A DNA stretch of 64,000 nt from Chamaesiphon minutus PCC 6605 (GTDB lineage: Bacteria; Cyanobacteriota; Cyanobacteriia; Cyanobacteriales; Chamaesiphonaceae). Every line of letters starts with the position of its first letter. Position 1 is the first letter of the stretch. This document shows positions 36,129-46,190 of the stretch, one piece after another. The stretch is taken from positions 5,716,886 through 5,780,885 of the forward strand of contig NC_019697.1 of the NCBI RefSeq assembly GCF_000317145.1. The letters run 5' to 3'. The translations under genes and the position numbers were made by a program. The notes under the pieces are model-generated. The model saw only the letters and a program-made list of their open reading frames with translations, was not told where the DNA came from and did no database searches.

Positions 36129-36324
36129 ATTAATTGCTAGCATTATTGCAGTTGGAGTATAAATTGCGCTCTCAAAAACTAGGGTATGAGTAATGTCTTG
36201 TCTTGTCTTAATGCAATGGTAGGGCTGGAAACCCGACCGCACTGCACCGCTTCATGAATTACCCCTACTCTAGTTTTTTGCAATCCTGTAACAGTAAAGA
36301 GCTAATTATCAATTATCAATTAAT
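36129..36324. other. Gap between clc and the small gene
   Basis: No gene. A repeat-like piece at about 36220-36268 (GTAGGGCTGGAAACCCGACC, then TTCATGAATTACCCCTAC) resembles part of the 52-bp palindrome at 36610. Confidence 0.4.
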
Positions 36325-36552
36325 CTAAAGCGATTCAAAGATCGCTGTAAAACCCTCAATCGTCCCGCATTCTTCAGTCAAGTCTTCAGCATCGCTGACG
36401 TCTTCGATTTGGTATTGCATAATCCGACGTTCGTCGCCATGCATTTTTTTAGAGGAGAGCAAAGTAGCTGGATATTTGACAATGAGATTTTTAAAGGCTG
36501 TGCCATGACTCGCCCAGTCTTCAGCAGAACAGTTAATTGTTACACACCACAT
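36325..36552 (-). CDS. Small hypothetical protein, 75 aa
   Basis: A 75-residue acidic protein (two-Cys N-terminus MWCVTINCSAEDW, a KKMHGDERRIMQY segment and an acidic C-terminus) with no motif I recognise. Codon use and the CGATCG pattern are compatible with a real gene. No Shine-Dalgarno is apparent, and a GGGAATA array lies just upstream of the ATG. It is transcribed away from ppc's 3' end on the same strand. Confidence 0.55.
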   Translation of the reverse strand: MWCVTINCSAEDWASHGTAFKNLIVKYPATLLSSKKMHGDERRIMQYQIEDVSDAEDLTEECGTIEGFTAIFESL

Positions 36553-36556
36553 AATT

Positions 36557-36590
36557 AGGGGATAGGGAATAGGGAATAGGGAATAGGGAA
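36557..36590. repeat. GGGAATA heptad array
   Basis: About four GGGAATA units lie 5 bp upstream of the ATG of the small gene at 36552, in its leader. Confidence 0.75.
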
Positions 36591-36609
36591 AAGAAATAAG
36601 GGTAAACGA

Positions 36610-36661
36610 CTGGCATTAAGGGTAGAGGTAATTCATGAATTACCTCTACCCTTAATGCCAG
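36610..36661. repeat. Perfect 52-bp palindrome downstream of ppc
   Basis: Positions 36610-36661 read identically on both strands: a 26-bp arm (CTGGCATTAAGGGTAGAGGT, then AATTCA) meets its exact complement with no loop. It lies 18 bp beyond the ppc stop and may act as a terminator for ppc or be a dispersed palindromic element. Confidence 0.95.
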
Positions 36662-36678
36662 CACTAAAATTCGAGGCT

Positions 36679-39600
36679 CTAGCCTGTATTTCGCATTCCA
36701 GCGGCAATGCCGTTGATGGTTAGCAATGCCCCATCGAGGAGTTCTCGCTTGCTGTAGCGAGAATAAATCATCCCTGCACCGCCGTGTTGGCGCAGACGTT
36801 TGAGTAGTGAGACTTGTAGAAATCCTAACGGAACGATGCTACCATTCCGTAGCTGAATAGAACGTTGCAGCTCGGGATTGTCATCTAGAAAGCGTTCGTG
36901 TCCGGAAATCCGCAGTACGAGATCGCTGACGAGTCGATATTCATGAGCGATCCGCTCGAATAGGATTTCAAATTGCTCGCGATCTTCTGGTTGCGAGAGT
37001 TCTTCCATGTAGTGGCGCGCGATTTGCAGATCGACTTTAGAAATAGTCATCTCTACTTTGGAAATTGCCATCCGGAAAAATGGCCATTTACGATAAAAGC
37101 CTTGGAGCAACTCGAAGTTTTCTTGGGGACATTCGGCAACAAATTCCTCTAGTGCGGTACCGACACCATACCAGGAAGGCAGCAGGAAACGACTTTGCGT
37201 CCAGCTAAATACCCACGGAATCGCCCGGAGACTTGCGAGATCGCGTTTACCGCCGCGCCGAGCTGGGCGCGAACTAATTTGGAGATGGCTGATTTCATCG
37301 ATCGGGGTGACCTGATGAAAGAAATTAACCAGCTCTGGTCGATCGTAAACGAGCGCGCGATAGTGACGGCGCGATCGATCTGCGAGATCTTCCATTACCT
37401 CATTCCATGGTTCGATATCATCGACACCGCCAGACATCAGACTGGTTTTGATCACCGCACTAGCTACTTGCTCTAAGTTGTATAAAGCTAGCTCTGGCAA
37501 AGAATATTTGGATGCCAAAACTTCGCCTTGTTCGGTAATCTTGATTCGACCGTTGATACTCTGTCCTGGCTGAGCCAAAATCGCCTCGTGAGATGGCCCG
37601 CCGCCGCGACCGACGCTGCCGCCGCGCCCGTGAAAAATCCGCAGCTTGACGTTGAATTTTTCGGCGATTGCTTGGAGGGCTTTTTGGGCTTTGTGAATTT
37701 CCCAGTTACTGCTGAGGAAGCCTGCATCCTTATTACTATCGGAGTAGCCCAGCATTACCTCTTGGAGATGTGGCACCAAGCCAGGGATGGCATTTGCGGG
37801 TGTGGGCTGATAGCCGCCAGTCAGAGCCGCACGGTACAGGGGCAATTCAAATAGAGATTGCATGACGAGCGGAGCTTTTTTAAGGTCTTCGACGGTTTCA
37901 AATAGCGGTACCACTTGGAGACTGGTAATCCCCGTCGCGGGGTCATACAAGCCGGATTCTTTGCCCAGGAGCATTACTTCGAGAATGTCACTGACATCTC
38001 GGTTCATACTAATTACATATGTCTGGCAGATTTCGGGGCCAAATTCTTGATGGAGGCGGCGTAACATCCGGAAGGTTTCGATCGTCTCGACAGCTTTGGG
38101 CGAAAATGGGAGTTCGCCAGGAATTAACGGACGCCGAGTTTTGAGTTCGCCAACTAACCATTCAACCCGTTCGGTTTCCGAGAGATCGTGGTAAGACTTG
38201 GGAAAGACTTGGAGGTATTCGGTAATTTCGGCGATCGTGTCAGCATGACGACCGCTTTCTTGACGGATATCGAGTTGGGCCAGATTAAAGCCGTAGATTT
38301 CGACCTGACAAATTAATGTCTCCAAGGCTTGACAAGTCAACCCGGTTTGCTGCAAACTTTGGCGGATCAGCCTTAATTCCTTAAGAAAGTCGGCACCTGA
38401 GTGATAGCAGGTATTGGGGTTGAGGTCGGCCTTGGGAAACTGTAAACTATCCCAGTCCGAGACTTGACGAGATCGATCGAGCGTGTTCGAGAGCCGCTTG
38501 ATAATATAAGTTAATTTGAGTCGATACGGCTCTTGACGATAGCGGATTGCCCAATCTTCATAGATTTCGGGAAAATGGGATTTGTCCTGTTCTAGGGACT
38601 CTAATAACTCAGGTAAAACGTTGCTCCAATGTAGGGATAGACTCAGGGCATTGGTTAATGCACGCGTACATTTGATGTATTTTTTAAGGACGATTCCCCG
38701 CTGATAGCACGCAGTTTGCCAAGTAACTTTGGGAGTAACCGACGGATTCCCATCGCGATCGGAGCCAACCCACGAACCAAACCGACAAAAGCGATTGCTC
38801 GGCGGCGTCAGATAGGGAAAAGACTGCTTGAGAGCCAAATTCAAGCGTTGTGACAACTGCGGAATCGCATCGAATAATACTTCTTCAAAGTAATGGAGGG
38901 TATAGTCTACTTCATCCAAAACTGTCGGCTTGAATTGGTGTAATTCATCCGTCCGCCACCATAATAAAATCTCTTCGAGTAATTGTCCTTCTAGTTCGGC
39001 GACTTCCCAAGAAGATTGAATTCCCAACCGTGTCATATCCTCTTCCGCACGATCGAGTTTTTCCAAAATCTGCGCTACCCGTCGTTGCTTATCGCGAATG
39101 GTATGCCGCACAATTTCGGTCGGATGGGCGGTAAAGACTAAACCGATATCCAACTCATCGAACAATCGCTGCACCTGTTGGGGTGGCACTCCGGCGGCTT
39201 TGAGCAAAGGAAATAAAGCCGCAAAGGTACCGCGATCTTTTTGCTGCTCTACAGAAGAAGCCTGCCAAGTTTTTTCGAGCAAACCCGCACCTAGAGGGGC
39301 AACATGTTCGGACGCGCGATCGGTTTGTGGGGCCGCATGAATCGGCACCGAATACTGGAGCGACAACTTTAGAGCTAGTTTTTGTTCGCACTGCTCGTAG
39401 TGTTGCTCGACAATATTAATTAATTGAAAATAAAGCGCGAAGGCTCTAGCAGCACGAATGGCATCTTTGAGATCGAGTTTTTCGATCAGGACGTGTACCG
39501 CTTGTGGTAAAGGTTCGGCAGCACTGCCATCGGAGGAACACATCTCCCGCAACTGATTGAGCAGATTGACTAATTCTTGCCCGCAAGCATCTCGCAGCAC

Positions 39601-39777
39601 GCGCTCCCACAGGTCTTCGATTACCTTGAGTCGATGATTTAGTAAGAGATTGGATGGAGTTGAAACCATCAATTCTGGTTCTAACATGTGGGTTAGCGGT
39701 TGCATATAACAGTTGCTCGCAGTATTGAAGTGGGGGGGTAAACTGCCCAATGTGTCGATCTGACCCACCAATGCCAA
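36679..39777 (-). CDS. ppc: Phosphoenolpyruvate carboxylase
   Basis: PEPC carboxylates phosphoenolpyruvate to oxaloacetate, the anaplerotic and C4-fixing step. The 1032-residue protein is standard for cyanobacteria, with a 35-50-residue N-terminal extension. Catalytic blocks: [10 protein letters not shown] with catalytic His218, [35 protein letters not shown] with the catalytic Arg, and near the C-terminus RNTG with the terminal Gly needed for allostery. The N-terminal ATG at 39777 is kept, but a later Met at about residue 25 or 31 would also leave the conserved region whole. It appears monocistronic. Confidence 0.97.
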   Translation of the reverse strand: MALVGQIDTLGSLPPHFNTASNCYMQPLTHMLEPELMVSTPSNLLLNHRLKVIEDLWERVLRDACGQELVNLLNQLREMCSSDGSAAEPLPQAVHVLIEKLDLKDAIRAARAFALYFQLINIVEQHYEQCEQKLALKLSLQYSVPIHAAPQTDRASEHVAPLGAGLLEKTWQASSVEQQKDRGTFAALFPLLKAAGVPPQQVQRLFDELDIGLVFTAHPTEIVRHTIRDKQRRVAQILEKLDRAEEDMTRLGIQSSWEVAELEGQLLEEILLWWRTDELHQFKPTVLDEVDYTLHYFEEVLFDAIPQLSQRLNLALKQSFPYLTPPSNRFCRFGSWVGSDRDGNPSVTPKVTWQTACYQRGIVLKKYIKCTRALTNALSLSLHWSNVLPELLESLEQDKSHFPEIYEDWAIRYRQEPYRLKLTYIIKRLSNTLDRSRQVSDWDSLQFPKADLNPNTCYHSGADFLKELRLIRQSLQQTGLTCQALETLICQVEIYGFNLAQLDIRQESGRHADTIAEITEYLQVFPKSYHDLSETERVEWLVGELKTRRPLIPGELPFSPKAVETIETFRMLRRLHQEFGPEICQTYVISMNRDVSDILEVMLLGKESGLYDPATGITSLQVVPLFETVEDLKKAPLVMQSLFELPLYRAALTGGYQPTPANAIPGLVPHLQEVMLGYSDSNKDAGFLSSNWEIHKAQKALQAIAEKFNVKLRIFHGRGGSVGRGGGPSHEAILAQPGQSINGRIKITEQGEVLASKYSLPELALYNLEQVASAVIKTSLMSGGVDDIEPWNEVMEDLADRSRRHYRALVYDRPELVNFFHQVTPIDEISHLQISSRPARRGGKRDLASLRAIPWVFSWTQSRFLLPSWYGVGTALEEFVAECPQENFELLQGFYRKWPFFRMAISKVEMTISKVDLQIARHYMEELSQPEDREQFEILFERIAHEYRLVSDLVLRISGHERFLDDNPELQRSIQLRNGSIVPLGFLQVSLLKRLRQHGGAGMIYSRYSKRELLDGALLTINGIAAGMRNTG

Positions 39778-39934
39778 ATGATGGTCGTGTCGATCTTAGG
39801 TAGATGCTTGCGTAACACGCTAAGCACTAGCCCGATCGCCATTGAGCGCGATCGGGTCGGAAGTTTTGGGTATGAATGGACTCGATAGATATTATTTATT
39901 AAGTCTAAGCCTCAACGAGCGGCGATTACATAGG

Positions 39935-40159
39935 TTAGGCAAAGCCAACGGTGGCCATGGCTATGTTAAATCTTGACAAAATTTTGGATGTGTAATTGAT
40001 GACCGATATAGTTTGACTTAGACCGCAATTTTTAGTCACGCTCGCGACTCGCTCGTCAAGCACTCGATACGTGCATGGCTGATTATACCAAAAGCTGTTC
40101 GTCTGCTCAACCATCCCAATCGATCCAACCTGGATTGAGGCTCTAGCCAATTTTGCCAT
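39935..40159 (-). CDS. Possible small protein, 74 aa
   Basis: A 74-residue ORF of unknown family. In favour: a GAGGTG Shine-Dalgarno lies 3-4 bases upstream of the ATG, and it follows a better-supported small gene with a 43-bp gap on the same strand. Against: no motif, no membrane helix, low-complexity composition. Treat as tentative. Confidence 0.35.
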   Translation of the reverse strand: MAKLARASIQVGSIGMVEQTNSFWYNQPCTYRVLDERVASVTKNCGLSQTISVINYTSKILSRFNIAMATVGFA

Positions 40160-40202
40160 TGCACCTCACTTAGAGAGCGACGACTCAATCGGTTTGTGGA
40201 CA

Positions 40203-40412
40203 TTAGTCTAATGGTTCGATAATCGTCGCATCCGGAACGTGTAGAACTGGCAATCGATCGCCACGAAATATTTCCTCACTAAATAGTCCTAATTGTTCGA
40301 GGGCGGCACTGGTTGCGCGAAAGGTGCCGATCGTCACCAACCATGGGGTAGCAGCTAGACTGACGAGTAAAGATGGCGAAACCACAGCAGTGGATGATTG
40401 CGATCCTGACAT
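40203..40412 (-). CDS. Small conserved cyanobacterial-type protein with N-terminal hydrophobic helix, 69 aa
   Basis: The frame opens at 40433, but the ATG at 40412 is preferred because GAGGA lies 8-9 bases upstream. Residues 9-28 are hydrophobic (SPSLLVSLAATPWLVTIG), followed by a helix (LEQLGLFSEEIFRGDRLP) and LHVPDATI. I recall similar small cyanobacterial proteins ending in an SEE-FRGDRLPVLH pattern, but not their function. A single-pass membrane protein is likely. Confidence 0.6.
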   Translation of the reverse strand: MSGSQSSTAVVSPSLLVSLAATPWLVTIGTFRATSAALEQLGLFSEEIFRGDRLPVLHVPDATIIEPLD

Positions 40413-41018
40413 AGTAATATTCCTCAGCTCCAATTAATTTAGTCCGATAGCTTCTGCGCTGTTTTGTAGGGATTTAGGTACTGATGCCCTATTAACTATC
40501 ATAATCGAGTTCCCCTATCTCTGCTTGTCGCTATTGCTACAACACTAGACTTCTTATGGATGAGTGGATGGGTAGATGAGTAATGGTTCATGGGTAAGCT
40601 CTCAGATCTCTAAATTGATAATTGGCTTTGCACTCTGCTTTTTCTGAGCCAGCAGATTAAATGCTTAACAGCTCAGATAGTCCCGATAGCCTTTCTGTCA
40701 ATCCCGTCTTTCTTTCAAGCCCGATCGGGCTTGAAAGAAAGACACAGTCAAGGTTAGCCCTCGATCTGAGAAGATTTGTCGCGATCGGAAATTGCGATAA
40801 TTCAAAAAAAACTATCCGCGATGTTAATTGTGATGGGTAGTTGCGGGTAATTTAAGTAGGAGAGTAACTAAATATTTAAATTATTCGGATCGATATCGAT
40901 CGAGGAGCGCGAAAACACTCTTCTAGGAATGTTCCAGCCTTTGCTTCAAAGTAAATTCTCCCCCGTCTTCGCTACTTTTTCCTAGTGGCATATTCCAGGC
41001 TATGAGTAACAAATTTAT
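40413..41018. other. 606-bp region upstream of pilM with 38-bp palindrome
   Basis: No gene is seen. TGGGTAGA-like units occur near 40559-40600. A perfect 38-bp palindrome (arms GTCTTTCTTTCAAGCCCGA and its complement) lies at 40706-40743. The rest, 40750-41018, should hold the pilM operon promoter and leader; no promoter was assigned. Confidence 0.5.
40706..40743. repeat. Perfect 38-bp palindrome
   Basis: A 19-bp arm followed directly by its exact reverse complement, centred on CCCGATCGGG. It lies between two divergent transcription units, so it is more likely an attenuation or dispersed element than a gene terminator. Confidence 0.92.
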
Positions 41019-42134
41019 ATGCTTAATCGATTAAAAAATCTATTTCCTCGTCGAGGTAATGGAGTGGCAATCGAACTTGGGTCCGAACGGATCAATATTG
41101 CCCAACTCCACAAAAAAGGTGCCGATCTCAGCCTCAAACATTTATGTTCTGCTGAAGTTCCCGAAGGAATTTTTGAGGAAGGGCGCATCGTCAACCCCCA
41201 AGAGTTAGGTGACTTAATTCGCACCACCCTCGCTGACAACAAAATCAAGGCCACCCATGTCACTACATCCGTACCGATGCGGGAAGCTGTGATTAGGTTG
41301 ATTCCATTACCAGCCGAATTAAACGATAGAGAAGTGCGAGATCTAATTCTCAATCATGAGGCGGCATTATATTTACCATATCCTCGTGAAGAAGTCGATC
41401 TCGACTATCAAAAACTCGATTTGGTCACAGATGAAGACGGGCTGGATAAAGTACAAGTAATGCTTGCAGCCACTCGCAAAGAAGTCACCGATAGTTATAT
41501 CGAGACATTTCAGTATGCGGGATTGCCAGTAAAAGTTTTAGAGATTAGCAGCTTTGCCGTACTCCGCACGATCAAAGAACAACTCCGCCAATTTGCACCG
41601 CAAGAAGCCGTAGTTTTGATCGATATCGAGTTCGATTGTACAGAAATCGCGATCGTCGTCAATGGCATTCCCCAATTCAATCGCACCGTACCGATTGGCA
41701 CATTTCAACTGCAAGAAGCCCTCAGCAGTGCGATGAATCTGCCACTGAGCAGAAATTCGGAAGCACTTCAAGATATCACCATTCCTGATATCCCCGTCAG
41801 CAGCATAAATAATCATAGTGAAGCCATGACTAGTATCAATCCTGGTATGGCAGCGATGATGCGAATTTTGGCCGAATTAGCTGATGAAGTCCGTCGCAGT
41901 ATTGAGTTTTATATGAGCCACAACGGTCAAGAACTCAAACTCGAACAACTGCTGCTAGCTGGCCCTGGCGGAGGATTGGGACAACTCGATCTCTTCTTTA
42001 CACAACGATTGAGTATTCCCACCACCCAAGTCGATCCGATCGGTGGATTGGGGTTAGAACCAGAAATGGACATCCCGATCGGTCAAAGACCCGGACTGGG
42101 AGTAGTTCTAGGATTAGGAATGCGCGAGGTATAA
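41019..42134 (+). CDS. pilM: Type IV pilus assembly protein PilM
   Basis: PilM is a cytoplasmic actin-like ATP-binding protein that docks to the N-terminus of PilN to build the pilus alignment complex. The 371-residue protein has the phosphate-loop segment RRGNGVAIELGSERINIAQL and the second actin-type nucleotide block EAVVLIDIEFDCTEIAIVV, then LLLAGPGGGLGQLD near the C-terminus. pilN starts 4 bp after its stop. This is the first gene of the pilMNOQ operon. Confidence 0.95.
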   Translation: MLNRLKNLFPRRGNGVAIELGSERINIAQLHKKGADLSLKHLCSAEVPEGIFEEGRIVNPQELGDLIRTTLADNKIKATHVTTSVPMREAVIRLIPLPAELNDREVRDLILNHEAALYLPYPREEVDLDYQKLDLVTDEDGLDKVQVMLAATRKEVTDSYIETFQYAGLPVKVLEISSFAVLRTIKEQLRQFAPQEAVVLIDIEFDCTEIAIVVNGIPQFNRTVPIGTFQLQEALSSAMNLPLSRNSEALQDITIPDIPVSSINNHSEAMTSINPGMAAMMRILAELADEVRRSIEFYMSHNGQELKLEQLLLAGPGGGLGQLDLFFTQRLSIPTTQVDPIGGLGLEPEMDIPIGQRPGLGVVLGLGMREV

Positions 42135-42138
42135 CAAT

Positions 42139-43143
42139 ATGTACAGTTTAGATATCAATTTACTCCGCGAACGCACCGATGTTCAGACAGATCGACAGAC
42201 AGACTATACTAGCGGTACGAACGTCGCACCTGCCAAATATGGCAAACTCCCACTGTTTGCAGGTATAGGAGTAGCAGCGTTGACACTAATGGCCTCTGGT
42301 GGCGGCTGGCTGCTTTTAGGCCAACAGACTACTCAACTCGAAGCCAAACAGCAAGAATTAGACCGCAAATTAGGCAGTCTCAAAGTTCAAGATGCACGCT
42401 TGCAAGAACTCAATGGCCAAATAGCTCAAGTCAATGATGAAACTCAATCATTAGCTAGTGTCTTCAATCAGGTTCAGCCTTTGTCTGCCATTCTGCAAGA
42501 CTTGCGTGAAAGTATCCCCCAAGGCGTTCAGATTGCCACTATCAGCCAAACTGAGAGCAAAATTGCAGCACCCACAGCCACAGCCGCAGCACCTGCAGCA
42601 CCCAGCGGTGGTTTAATTAACAAAATCTCTACTCCACCCAACCCCGAAGCCACCCCTAAGCCAGGTGCTGCTCCTACTCCGGCGTCTAGCCCTGCAACTG
42701 TGGCCACAGCCCCATCTGCAACCACACCAACTCCCGGCACGCCTGTAGCCACTCTTCCAGCAGATATCCCAACTACCAAGATTGAAATTGTCGGTACCGC
42801 CAAATCTTTTGATGAGGTTAATAACTTTGTGCTTACCCTCAAACAATCAGCTTTCTTCAACCCTGATGATACGCAGCTCGCCAGTGCTAATTTGAGTTCT
42901 GCGATCGCGAGTTTAACTAAGCAAAAGATCGATAAGCCTAAAGACGAGATTACTCCAGCAGAACAAAATGCACTCGATCGAGTGGAACGGTTGGAGCTAC
43001 CAAAAGTAGTTGAATACAAAATCCAAACTTCGATCAAACGAATTCCAGCGGCAGATCTCATCCGCGAACTAGAGCGTAAAGGAGCTGTTGGCTTGGTAAC
43101 TCGACTCAAAAGCCTTCAACAACAGCAGGTAATTAAGCCATGA
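42139..43143 (+). CDS. pilN: Type IV pilus assembly protein PilN with Ala/Pro/Thr-rich insert
   Basis: PilN is a bitopic membrane protein that links cytoplasmic PilM to periplasmic PilO. The N-terminus MYSLDINLLRER is the PilM-binding motif (family form INLLP-R). A membrane helix (about 38-57) and a coiled coil (about 60-100) follow. The periplasmic domain is split by a low-complexity insert at about residues 134-215 with many Ala, Pro and Thr (ATPKPGAAPTPASSP). At 334 residues it is longer than the typical 180-260. The stop overlaps the pilO start by 4 bases (ATGA). Confidence 0.93.
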   Translation: MYSLDINLLRERTDVQTDRQTDYTSGTNVAPAKYGKLPLFAGIGVAALTLMASGGGWLLLGQQTTQLEAKQQELDRKLGSLKVQDARLQELNGQIAQVNDETQSLASVFNQVQPLSAILQDLRESIPQGVQIATISQTESKIAAPTATAAAPAAPSGGLINKISTPPNPEATPKPGAAPTPASSPATVATAPSATTPTPGTPVATLPADIPTTKIEIVGTAKSFDEVNNFVLTLKQSAFFNPDDTQLASANLSSAIASLTKQKIDKPKDEITPAEQNALDRVERLELPKVVEYKIQTSIKRIPAADLIRELERKGAVGLVTRLKSLQQQQVIKP

Positions 43144-43913
43144 CATATAGTAGCGATTTAATCGAGAGCGATTTAGTAGGTAATACATCTTTTATCGCTG
43201 CGCCAGCATATCCTTCCGTCTTTGGAATTACATTTAGCCCGATCGTGAGTGGGTTATGTTTGGCAGCAATTGGCGTAGGTATTTCTGGATATATATATGC
43301 GAGTTACCTCCAACCACAACTAGCTAAAAATCAAGAACTAGAAAGTAAGCTGGCTCAAACTCAAGAGCAGATCCAGCTCCGCAAAGATAATACTGCCAAA
43401 ATTGCTGCTGCCGAACAAAATCTCGATCGAGCAAACGCCCAAAAGCAAGTAGTTACTGGATTGTTTGCTAACGATAAAAAACTGGATACATTACTCCTAG
43501 ATTTAAATAAATTAGTTAATATCCGCCAAGGACAATTGCAAAAATTCATGCCAGAGGCAGCACCGCCTGATAGTGGTAGTAGCGGTGCTACTGTTGTTAA
43601 AGATAGTTCTCTTGGTGCTGCATTGAATAATAGAATCAAGCGCAAAGTCGTAGGTATTGAAGTTTCAGGCAACTTCGAGCAAATCCAATCGATCTTGCGG
43701 ACGATCGAAAGACTGGATCAATTACTGCTGATTAAGGATTTTAAGGCGGATGTTGATAAGACAACACAGAAGATCGTAGTGGACACCCAAGGAAGATTGA
43801 TTCCTCAGCCAGAAGCTACGATTAAAACGTCGTTTAAAATCCAAGCGTTGATTCCTCTGAGTCCAGCAGAACAAGCTGCGGCAACGCCACCTCCACCTCC
43901 AGCTAAAAAGTAA
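43140..43913 (+). CDS. pilO: Type IV pilus assembly protein PilO
   Basis: PilO pairs with PilN in the periplasm as part of the alignment subcomplex. The 257-residue protein has an N-terminal membrane helix (FSPIVSGLCLAAIGVGISGYIYA), a coiled coil (about 58-105, LESKLAQTQEQIQLRKDN) and a ferredoxin-like periplasmic domain ending in Pro-rich PPPPPAKK. The ATG overlaps the pilN stop, so translation is coupled. No pilP gene follows; instead a 146-bp gap leads to the secretin gene. Confidence 0.93.
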   Translation: MTYSSDLIESDLVGNTSFIAAPAYPSVFGITFSPIVSGLCLAAIGVGISGYIYASYLQPQLAKNQELESKLAQTQEQIQLRKDNTAKIAAAEQNLDRANAQKQVVTGLFANDKKLDTLLLDLNKLVNIRQGQLQKFMPEAAPPDSGSSGATVVKDSSLGAALNNRIKRKVVGIEVSGNFEQIQSILRTIERLDQLLLIKDFKADVDKTTQKIVVDTQGRLIPQPEATIKTSFKIQALIPLSPAEQAAATPPPPPAKK

Positions 43914-44059
43914 TAGCTGTAGTGCCTCATAGTTAGCAGTTAGAGCGAGATTTAATAGAATCTCCAGATAATGACAGGCTTACATTCTTCTTCATTTATC
44001 GAAATAACTGATAACTAAAAATCGATACCCCGTAAACAAGTTCCTGGAATAGGAGAATT

Positions 44060-46036
44060 ATGAAAGTGAGCAAACGCAAACAGATTATTACTAGTATTGT
44101 CATGGGCAGCACGGTTGCAGCTCTAGCTGCACCTAATGCCAATGCCGCAGTCCAACAGCCGGAGGGCGTTGATAAATCTACTCCTAGCAGCGATCTCATC
44201 GCTCAAACCAAACCCACTCAGCAGCCGCTAGTTCCCAATCCCAAAATTACCATTGATGGGGCACCCCCAACTCCTGGTGTCGGGCTGGCAACTCCCACAA
44301 TGCCGCGTGCTGTGGCACCACCAGTCGGCGACATTAGTGTCTCCAATTTGGATGCCACCATCCCGCAAATCAATCTCGAATCCAATGCGCGGATCAATAT
44401 GGTACTCAAAAATACTCCCGCGCGGGAAGTTTTAGAGTCCTTGGCTCGATCGGCAAATCTGAACCTAGCTTATGCTGATAGCGTACTCAGTGCTGATGGT
44501 AAAGCTAAAACTGAGGCAAATATTTCGCTCAACCTCCGCAACGAGCCAGTTCAAAATGCCTTTAACTACGTGCTCCAACTCAGTGGCTTGGAAGCAAACC
44601 GAATTGGTAACACCATTTTCGTTGGCAATCGCTTACCTGATTCTGTGCGCGAAACTATCGTCCGCACGCTGCGGATGAACCAAGTCAGTTCTGCGGCTGC
44701 TGCCAACTTTCTGACTACTCAAGGTGCCGAAACCCAAATTGCTTTCACTAAAGTCGATCTTCAAACCGTCGGCGAAGGTGCCTCCGCACGTACTGTAGAA
44801 ACTAGAACGCCCCAAATTTTGGCACTCAAAGCCAACCAAGGTAACGGGCCACTTTTACTTACAGGTTTGGCTGTCAGTACTGACGAGCGGCTCAATGCAG
44901 TTACCCTGATCGGTTCTCCCCGCAAGGTCGAAATGGCAACCAGCCTCTTAACTAGATTGGATGCTCGCCGTCGTCAGGTAGCCCTCAACGTCAAAATCGT
45001 GGACGTCAATCTCTCAAATCTTAACTCGATGAGCAATAGCTTGTCGTTTAAGGTTGGAGATGGTTTCCTCTCTGTCGATAAAGGTGCGGCAGTATATAAC
45101 TATGGCGGTTCCACTCCTGCTACTAATGGTCAGGTAAACAACATTAGCAATGGGACTCCCATCGGTGCGCTCAATTTACCTGGTGGTAGTCAACCTTTCA
45201 TGGACTTTCAGCCTAATGCTCCCTTTAGCAGTCAAACTAGTGGGGATGCGAATGGATTGGGTAATATCCCTCGTGCTGGTTTTGGTACGCCTGGTAACCC
45301 TCTCCAACCTGGTGTTACTACATTTACCCCAGCTATTCCAGGTACACCAGTTCTCAATGCGGCAGGAAACCAGATTGGTACTACGGCTGGTACTCCTGCT
45401 GTATATACTTATGCACTGCCTACTAACTACGCAGTTCCCAGTAAATTCCTCTCGACGCTCCAAGCTCAGATTATCAGTGGTAACGGCAAAATCTTGACCG
45501 ACCCGACTTTGGTAGTTCAAGAAGGTCAAAAATCTACTGTCAACCTCACTCAAGATGTATTTGGTGGCTTTAAGATTAACACCGTTGCAGGTACGGGTGC
45601 GACCACTAGTACCAGAGAGCCGATCATCAAGCAAGCTGGTTTGAGTCTAGAAATCTTGGTCAATCGGATCGACGATAATGGATTTGTCTCTGTGGGTGTA
45701 TCGCCGACTGTATCTTCGATCGGTAGTACTATCACTACTACTGATGGCGATATTAGCTTGCTCCAGTCTCGGACGCTCAACTCTGGTGAAATTCGCCTGC
45801 GCGATGGTCAGACCCTGATCTTATCGGGGATCATTCAAGAGTCCGATCGCTCTAGCGTTTCTAAGGTACCCATCCTCGGCGATATTCCAATCCTAGGTGC
45901 TCTGTTCCGCAGTACTAGTAAGACCAATCAACGCCAAGAGGTAGTTGTCTTACTGACTCCTCAAATTCTCAACGACAACAGAGGTCAGGTCAATTATACG
46001 CCTGGAGTTGATGCGAGATTGATGATGGGTCGATAA
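44060..46036 (+). CDS. pilQ: Type IV pilus secretin PilQ
   Basis: PilQ forms the outer-membrane gate for the pilus. Signal-like residues 1-28 end in NANAA. A Thr/Pro-rich segment (about 40-95) precedes an STN/N0-type domain (INLESNARINMVLKNTPAREVLESLARSANLNL, about 102-134), one N1 ring (LRMNQVSSAAAANFLTT), a Gly/Asn/Pro-rich loop (about 345-460), and the C-terminal secretin barrel ending VPILGDIPILGALFRS. At 658 residues it is shorter than many PilQ proteins and I see no AMIN repeat. A GGAGA Shine-Dalgarno precedes the ATG. A hairpin with a T-run follows the stop. Confidence 0.94.
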   Translation: MKVSKRKQIITSIVMGSTVAALAAPNANAAVQQPEGVDKSTPSSDLIAQTKPTQQPLVPNPKITIDGAPPTPGVGLATPTMPRAVAPPVGDISVSNLDATIPQINLESNARINMVLKNTPAREVLESLARSANLNLAYADSVLSADGKAKTEANISLNLRNEPVQNAFNYVLQLSGLEANRIGNTIFVGNRLPDSVRETIVRTLRMNQVSSAAAANFLTTQGAETQIAFTKVDLQTVGEGASARTVETRTPQILALKANQGNGPLLLTGLAVSTDERLNAVTLIGSPRKVEMATSLLTRLDARRRQVALNVKIVDVNLSNLNSMSNSLSFKVGDGFLSVDKGAAVYNYGGSTPATNGQVNNISNGTPIGALNLPGGSQPFMDFQPNAPFSSQTSGDANGLGNIPRAGFGTPGNPLQPGVTTFTPAIPGTPVLNAAGNQIGTTAGTPAVYTYALPTNYAVPSKFLSTLQAQIISGNGKILTDPTLVVQEGQKSTVNLTQDVFGGFKINTVAGTGATTSTREPIIKQAGLSLEILVNRIDDNGFVSVGVSPTVSSIGSTITTTDGDISLLQSRTLNSGEIRLRDGQTLILSGIIQESDRSSVSKVPILGDIPILGALFRSTSKTNQRQEVVVLLTPQILNDNRGQVNYTPGVDARLMMGR

Positions 46037-46106
46037 ACTAGCGACAAATTTCTCGATCGCGGAAACAAAGCTGGCACGATTTCTCAAATATATAGTCTGA
46101 AGTTTT

Positions 46107-46190
46107 GGGTCTGGGAGAGCGGATAATGTAGAGATGAGTGCTAGCAATTAGTCGCTCATCCGCATTTCTGAGCTGCCAGACCCCTCTTTT
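46107..46190 (+). terminator. Large hairpin with T-run after pilQ
   Basis: Outer stem GGGTCTGG/CCAGACCC (46107-46114 with 46176-46183) encloses GCGGAT/ATCCGC, then CTCTTTTTGG. This fits an intrinsic terminator for the pilMNOQ transcript, though the loop is long. Confidence 0.6.

Noticed and set aside
36610-36661. Insertion-sequence end
   Set aside because: No transposase gene and no flanking duplication visible, so called a palindrome only.
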